Positions 60,158 through 64,000 of a DNA stretch of 64,000 nucleotides are shown here, one piece after another; position 1 is the stretch's first letter; the number at the start of each line of letters is the position of its first letter. The position numbers were made by a program, and so were the translations under genes. The notes below the pieces were generated by a model, which was not told the DNA's origin, did not search any database, and saw nothing but the letters and a program-made list of their open reading frames with translations. Source of the stretch: JACDAV01 sp964626755. GTDB lineage: Bacteria; Chloroflexota; Limnocylindria; Limnocylindrales; CSP1-4. The stretch is from assembly GCA_964626755.1 (NCBI GenBank), contig CAZVGO010000003.1, forward strand, positions 1-64,000, written 5' to 3'.

Positions 60158-61038
60158 GCATCCTCATCGGCCGCGACACGCGCCTCCTCGTCCAGGGGAT
60201 CACCGGCCGCGAGGGCGAGTTCCACGCCCGGGCGATGGTCGAGTACGGGACCCCGCTCGTCGCGGGAGTCACGCCCGGGAAGGGCGGCCAGCGGGTTCTC
60301 GACGACCGCGTCCCCGTCTTCGACACGGTCCACGACGCGGTCCGCGAGACCGGCGCGAACACGTCGTGCATCTTCGTCCCGGCCGCGGGCGCGCCCGACG
60401 CGGTGATGGAAGCCGTCGACGCGGGGATCGGGACGATCTTCTGCATCACCGAGGGGATCCCCGCCCTCGACATGATCCCGGTCGTCGAGGCCGTCCGCGC
60501 GGCCGGCGCCCGGCTCATCGGGCCGAACTGCCCCGGCGCGACCTCGCCCGGCCGGGCGAAGGTCGGGATCATCCCGGGCTCGGTCCACCGCGAGGGCCGG
60601 GTCGGCGTCGTGTCGCGCTCGGGGACACTGACGTACGAGGCGGTCCAGGCGATGACCGACGCCGGGATCGGCCAATCGACGTGCGTCGGAATCGGGGGCG
60701 ACGCGATCGTCGGTACGACCTTTCTCGACGTCCTCCAGCTTTTCTCGAACGACCCGGAGACCGATGCGATCGTCCTCATCGGCGAGATCGGCGGGGCGGC
60801 CGAGGAGCAGGCCGCGGTATGGGCCGGGCAGCACCTGAGGGACGTGCCGATGGCCGCCTTCATCGCCGGCCGGACGGCGCCGGAGGGGAAGCGGATGGGC
60901 CACGCCGGGGCGATCATCTCGGGCAGTGCCGGCACGGCGGCGTCGAAGGTCGAGGCGCTCGAGGCGGCCGGCATCCGCGTCGCCGGCTCACCGATGGAGC
61001 TGCCGGAGCTCCTCCGCGCGGCCGGCTACCGGAACTGA
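60154..61038 (+). CDS. sucD: Succinyl-CoA synthetase alpha subunit
   Basis: A 294-residue CoA-binding subunit. Motifs: LVQGITGREGEFHARAMVEY, VAGVTPGKGG, FVPAAGAPDAVMEAVDAGI, GPNCPGATSPGRAKVGIIPG and the phospho-His loop GKRMGHAGAIISGSAGTAAS. It is coupled to sucC by ATGA. Together they interconvert succinyl-CoA and succinate, and so connect the TCA cycle with the methylmalonyl-CoA genes nearby. Confidence 0.97.
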   Translation: MSILIGRDTRLLVQGITGREGEFHARAMVEYGTPLVAGVTPGKGGQRVLDDRVPVFDTVHDAVRETGANTSCIFVPAAGAPDAVMEAVDAGIGTIFCITEGIPALDMIPVVEAVRAAGARLIGPNCPGATSPGRAKVGIIPGSVHREGRVGVVSRSGTLTYEAVQAMTDAGIGQSTCVGIGGDAIVGTTFLDVLQLFSNDPETDAIVLIGEIGGAAEEQAAVWAGQHLRDVPMAAFIAGRTAPEGKRMGHAGAIISGSAGTAASKVEALEAAGIRVAGSPMELPELLRAAGYRN

Positions 61039-61053
61039 GGCGATTCGGTCCCG

Positions 61054-61524
61054 ATGGCCGCCCTGATGGACCTCATCGCCGGCGACAGCCGCGAGATTCT
61101 CCTCGCGATCACCGTCGACGACTGGGAGGGGCTGGCGGACGCGTCGCGGTTCGACGCGCATCTCTCGCTGGGCGGCGGCCTCGACCCGACCTGGCTCGAC
61201 CTGTTCTCCGAGGCCGCCCGCACGGTGACGCGCCGGGACGAACCGGGGAGCTTCCTCGACGCGCGCCGCGAGCTCGAGGGCCCCGGTGACGTCGGCGACC
61301 GGACCGTCGAGCGAGTCGACCCCGAGTGGGTGACGGCGGTCGCCCTGATCCAGGATCACGCGGTGGATGCAGTGGCCGGCCGCTGGATCGACCTCATCGA
61401 GGACGAGCTGGGCGACCTGCCGCGCGAGGAGAAGCCGTGGATCCGCTCGCTGGCGGCGGACATCGTCGCATTTGCGCGCGCGTCGGACAGCTCGCCGTCG
61501 GTCCTGTTCGCCTGGTCGATCTGA
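61054..61524 (+). CDS. Conserved-looking hypothetical protein after sucCD
   Basis: A 156-residue acidic protein, predicted mostly helical, beginning AALMDLIAGDSREILLAITV. Further segments are WLDLFSEAARTVT, DPEWVTAVALIQDHAVDAVA and WIDLIEDELGDLPREEKPWI. No motif is recognised. It starts 15 bases after sucD on the same strand and may be co-transcribed. Codon use matches neighbours and the frame is well behaved, so it is likely real. Confidence 0.6.
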   Translation: MAALMDLIAGDSREILLAITVDDWEGLADASRFDAHLSLGGGLDPTWLDLFSEAARTVTRRDEPGSFLDARRELEGPGDVGDRTVERVDPEWVTAVALIQDHAVDAVAGRWIDLIEDELGDLPREEKPWIRSLAADIVAFARASDSSPSVLFAWSI

Positions 61525-61537
61525 GCGCGAAGCCGCG

Positions 61538-62140
61538 CTAGCCCGGCTGCTCGGTTGGGATCTTCGTGTAGGCGGGCGGTTGAATGCCGCCGGCCGCGGC
61601 CGCAGCCTCGAGGTCGTCGAGAACGTCCACGCCCGCGGGGACCGCGACGTCCTTCGTCCCGTCGACCGCGGTGACCGTCATCCGATCGCCCTGGTGGAAC
61701 ACGTCGTAGATCCTGCCTTCCCGGACCTGGTCGAGGAGGTCGTCATACGACAATGGCTCGGGCGAGTCGTCGGGCCCGGTGGCCGTCGAGAACCCCGGGA
61801 TCGGCACTCCGCCGGCGGCGGCCGCCTCGCCCATGTCGACGTACACATCCGGGTCGCCCGGCGGGAGCTCGACGACGTATGGCCCCTCCTCTGCGTTCAC
61901 CTGGAGGAGGTCGCCGTCGCGGTACACATCGAACACCCGGCCCGCCCGGACGTCGTCGAGGAACTCGCCGTACTCGACGTTGCCGGAGCCCCCGCCGGGG
62001 GACGTCGTCGCCGCCGGCCGGGCCACCGGGCCGGCCGGCTGCCACGCCCCGAGCGCCACGCCCGCGACCAGCACGAGGACCGAGCCGGCGACGAGCGCGA
62101 CAGACAGCCCGAGGACGGCGAATGATGCGCGCCGGCTCAT
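61538..62140 (-). CDS. Membrane protein with two FtsH-exterior-like repeats
   Basis: A 200-residue protein. One N-terminal helix (VLGLSVALVAGSVLVLVAGV) is followed by a Pro/Ala/Ser linker and two related units of about 65 residues. Unit 1 has YGEFLDDVRAGRVFDVYRDG, VELPPGDPDVYVDM and AAAAGGVPIPGFS. Unit 2 has YDDLLDQVREGRIYDVFHQG, VAVPAGVDVLDDLE and AAAAGGIQPPAY. Each resembles the extracytoplasmic domain of FtsH proteases (YSEFL..V..G.V..V). No AAA or protease domain is present. The start overlaps the epimerase gene stop. Function is unknown. Confidence 0.65.
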   Translation of the reverse strand: MSRRASFAVLGLSVALVAGSVLVLVAGVALGAWQPAGPVARPAATTSPGGGSGNVEYGEFLDDVRAGRVFDVYRDGDLLQVNAEEGPYVVELPPGDPDVYVDMGEAAAAGGVPIPGFSTATGPDDSPEPLSYDDLLDQVREGRIYDVFHQGDRMTVTAVDGTKDVAVPAGVDVLDDLEAAAAAGGIQPPAYTKIPTEQPG

Positions 62141-62628
62141 AGGTAGCCGAGCGCCTGCCAGGCCGGTCCCCCGGGCGCCTCGATGAGCTCGACGAGCACG
62201 CCGTAACCGGACCCGGGGTGGATGAACGCGACCGGGCCCTCCGCACCCCGCCGCGGAGCGGTGTCGATCAGCTCGAGCCCGTCGATCTCGAGCCGCAGGA
62301 GCGACTCGGCGAGGTTGTCGACCTCGAAGCAGACGTGGTGGAAGCCTTCGCCCTTCGATTCGAGGAAGCGGGCAACGCCGGTCGTGTCGTCCGTCGGCTG
62401 GACCAGCTCGACCTTCGACTCCCCCACCCCGAGGAACGCGATCCTGACGCGGTCGTCCGGCACGTCGGTGATCGTCTCGAGCTGGAGGCCGAGGCCGTCG
62501 CGGTAGAACGCGAGGGCCTGCTCGATCGAGCGGACGACGACGGCCACGTGGTGGATCCGCCCGATCTGCCGGATCCGGCGGAGCCCCCCGGGGCTGCGCT
62601 GGTCGACCGTCGATTTGCGGGTCGCCAT
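62137..62628 (-). CDS. mce: Methylmalonyl-CoA epimerase
   Basis: A 163-residue VOC-fold metalloenzyme interconverting (S)- and (R)-methylmalonyl-CoA. Metal-binding residues are visible: His in GRIHHVAVVVRS, His in GFHHVCFEVDN, and Glu in GVLVELIEAPGG. Other family features are FYRDGLGL and KVELVQPTDD. A ~20-residue basic N-terminus precedes the fold. It starts 9 bases after the mutase stop and overlaps the next gene by four bases, so it belongs to the mutase transcript. Confidence 0.92.
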   Translation of the reverse strand: MATRKSTVDQRSPGGLRRIRQIGRIHHVAVVVRSIEQALAFYRDGLGLQLETITDVPDDRVRIAFLGVGESKVELVQPTDDTTGVARFLESKGEGFHHVCFEVDNLAESLLRLEIDGLELIDTAPRRGAEGPVAFIHPGSGYGVLVELIEAPGGPAWQALGYL

Positions 62629-62637
62629 GGCTCCTCC

Positions 62638-64000
62638 TCAGACGGTGATGAGCTCGCGGTGCTCGCCCCAGGCCGCCCGCAGCTGGTTGCTGATCTCGCC
62701 GACGGTGGCGTACGCGCCGACCGCCTCGATGAGCGGCGGCAGGAGATTGTCGCCGCCCCGGGCCGCGTCCTCGAGCCGCCGGAGCGCCGCCCCCCAGGCG
62801 GCCGGGTCGCGCTCCGCCCGGACCCGCCGGAGTCGCTCGATCTGGCCCTGCTCGCCGGCCGGGTCGATCCGCTGGATCGGCGGCGTCGAGGCGCCCTCGT
62901 CGCGGTACTTGTTGACGCCGACGACGATCCGGTCGCCCCGCTCGATCTCGCGCTGGACGCGGAAGGCCGCTTCCTGGATCTGGCGCTGCTGGAAGCCCGC
63001 CTCGATCGCGGCGAGCGTGCCACCCATCGCCTCGATCTCGTCGAGGTAGGCCTGGGCGGCCGACTCCAGCTCGTTCGTCAGCGTCTCGACGTAGTACGCG
63101 CCGGCGAGCGGGTCCGGCGTCTCGGTCACGCCTGCTTCGTGGGCGAGGATCTGCTGGGTCCGGAGCGCCAGCCGGGCGCTCTCCTCCGTCGGCAGCGCGA
63201 GGGCCTCGTCGCGCGAGTTCGTGTGGAGGCTCTGGGCCCCGCCGAGGACAGCGGCGAGCGCCTGGACCGTCGTCCGGACGACGTTGTTGTCGATCGACTG
63301 GGCGGTCAGCGAGGAGCCGGCGGTCTGGACGTGGAACCGGCAGGTCATAGAACGGATGTTCGATGCCCCGAACCGATTCTTGACGATCCGGGCCCACATC
63401 CGGCGGGCTGCCCGGAATTTCGCGACCTCCTCGAACAATTCGCTCCAGGCGGCGAAGAAAAAGCTGAGCCGGCCCGCAAACTCGTCGATGTCGAGCCCGC
63501 GGGCGACCGCCGCCTCGGCGTAAGCGATCCCGTCGGCCAGCGTGAACGCCAGCTCCTGGGCCGCCGTCGCGCCGGCTTCCCGCATGTGGTAGCCGGAGAT
63601 CGAGATCGTGTTCCAGCGGGGCAGCTCGCGGGCGCCGAACTCGAAGATGTCGGTCACGAGGCGCATCGACGGCCGGAGCGGGTAGATGTACGTCCCGCGG
63701 GCGATGTACTCCTTGAGGATGTCATTCTGGGTCGTTCCGCTGATCCGGTCGCGAGCCACGCCCTGCTTCTCCGCCGCCGCGACGTACAAGGCGAGGAGGA
63801 TTGCGGCCGTCGAGTTGATCGTCATCGACGTGCTCACTTCGCCGAGCGGGATCCCGGCCAGGAGCGTCTCCATGTCGGCCAGGCTGGCGATGGGGACCCC
63901 AACCCGACCGACCTCGCCCTCCGCCTCCGGGGCATCGGAGTCGTAACCCATCTGGGTCGGCAGGTCGAACGCCACCGACAGCCCGGTCTGGCCCTGCTCG
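62638..64000 (-). CDS. mcmA: Methylmalonyl-CoA mutase large subunit, C-terminal part (cut by window edge)
   Basis: The last ~453 residues of the TIM-barrel catalytic subunit. Motifs: SVAFDLPTQMGYDSD, VSTSMTINSTAAILLALYV, GTTQNDILKEYIARGTYIYP, NTISISGYHMREAGATAAQE, FRAARRMWARI, TCRFHVQTAGSSLTAQ and QSLHTNSRDEALALPTEES. It ends without a B12-binding domain, so the cobalamin subunit must be a separate gene outside the window, as in other two-subunit mutases. With mce it converts propionate-derived methylmalonyl-CoA to succinyl-CoA. The start lies beyond 64000. Confidence 0.94.
   Translation of the reverse strand, partial: EQGQTGLSVAFDLPTQMGYDSDAPEAEGEVGRVGVPIASLADMETLLAGIPLGEVSTSMTINSTAAILLALYVAAAEKQGVARDRISGTTQNDILKEYIARGTYIYPLRPSMRLVTDIFEFGARELPRWNTISISGYHMREAGATAAQELAFTLADGIAYAEAAVARGLDIDEFAGRLSFFFAAWSELFEEVAKFRAARRMWARIVKNRFGASNIRSMTCRFHVQTAGSSLTAQSIDNNVVRTTVQALAAVLGGAQSLHTNSRDEALALPTEESARLALRTQQILAHEAGVTETPDPLAGAYYVETLTNELESAAQAYLDEIEAMGGTLAAIEAGFQQRQIQEAAFRVQREIERGDRIVVGVNKYRDEGASTPPIQRIDPAGEQGQIERLRRVRAERDPAAWGAALRRLEDAARGGDNLLPPLIEAVGAYATVGEISNQLRAAWGEHRELITV

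Overview
The window is GC-rich chromosomal DNA dominated by housekeeping genes. I infer a member of the Chloroflexota, possibly the Limnocylindria side, with moderate confidence. Grounds are gene content and protein style: an NAD-type isocitrate dehydrogenase next to an sdh operon, a complete split glycine cleavage operon, a dcw cluster with Gram-positive-like FtsL/FtsQ/Sbp, a Cys-rich plus Pro-rich LysM protein, and peptide-type ABC transporters. No 16S rRNA is present, so this is an inference. Many junctions are ATGA/GTGA stop-start overlaps, and GTG starts are common. I saw no insertion sequence, prophage, CRISPR array or defence island.

Layout: 1-320 is the 5' end of purA (minus), preceded by a long leader with an intrinsic terminator. 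702-2357 is a GGDEF+HD-GYP protein. 2406-4644 is an ECF sigma factor with a membrane-anchored beta-propeller partner. 5042-8310 holds ssb, rsmI and an NAD synthetase whose synthase and glutaminase domains lie in two overlapping genes. 8547-14783 and 14804-22196 are two convergent peptide-type ABC importer operons. The first has a circularly permuted binding protein. The second has an ATPase fused to a four-helix membrane domain. 22395-23629 is a second ECF sigma/zinc-finger anti-sigma pair.

23719-28675 is the glycine cleavage operon (gcvT-H-PA-PB) with a Nudix gene in front. A Rossmann/DUF2520 protein follows, and divergent to it is aconitase. 33074-33150 is tRNA-Val(CAC). 33169-51584 is a dcw division and peptidoglycan cluster read on the minus strand: mraZ, rsmH, a small ORF, ftsL, ftsI, murF, mraY, murD, ftsW, murG, murB, ddl, ftsQ, sbp, ftsA, yjbQ, ftsZ, yggS, yggT and a DUF167 frame. 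murE and murC are missing from it. A good promoter with 10-bp-spaced MraZ-type operators lies in front of mraZ.

51834-54396 contains a LysM membrane protein, a small Cys protein, the RNase P RNA gene and an RNase HI. 54444-61038 is a TCA block: sdhB, sdhA, a membrane anchor and icd on the minus strand, and sucCD divergent. Together with aconitase this covers much of the oxidative TCA cycle. 61054-64000 holds a hypothetical gene, a membrane protein with two FtsH-exterior-like repeats, methylmalonyl-CoA epimerase and the start-less end of methylmalonyl-CoA mutase, which would feed propionyl-CoA carbon into succinyl-CoA.

Most of the window is ordinary. The items most worth a second look are the permuted binding protein, the yggT/DUF167 frame split by one UGA, the ATPase-membrane fusion, the paired FtsH-exterior-like repeats, and the purA leader.
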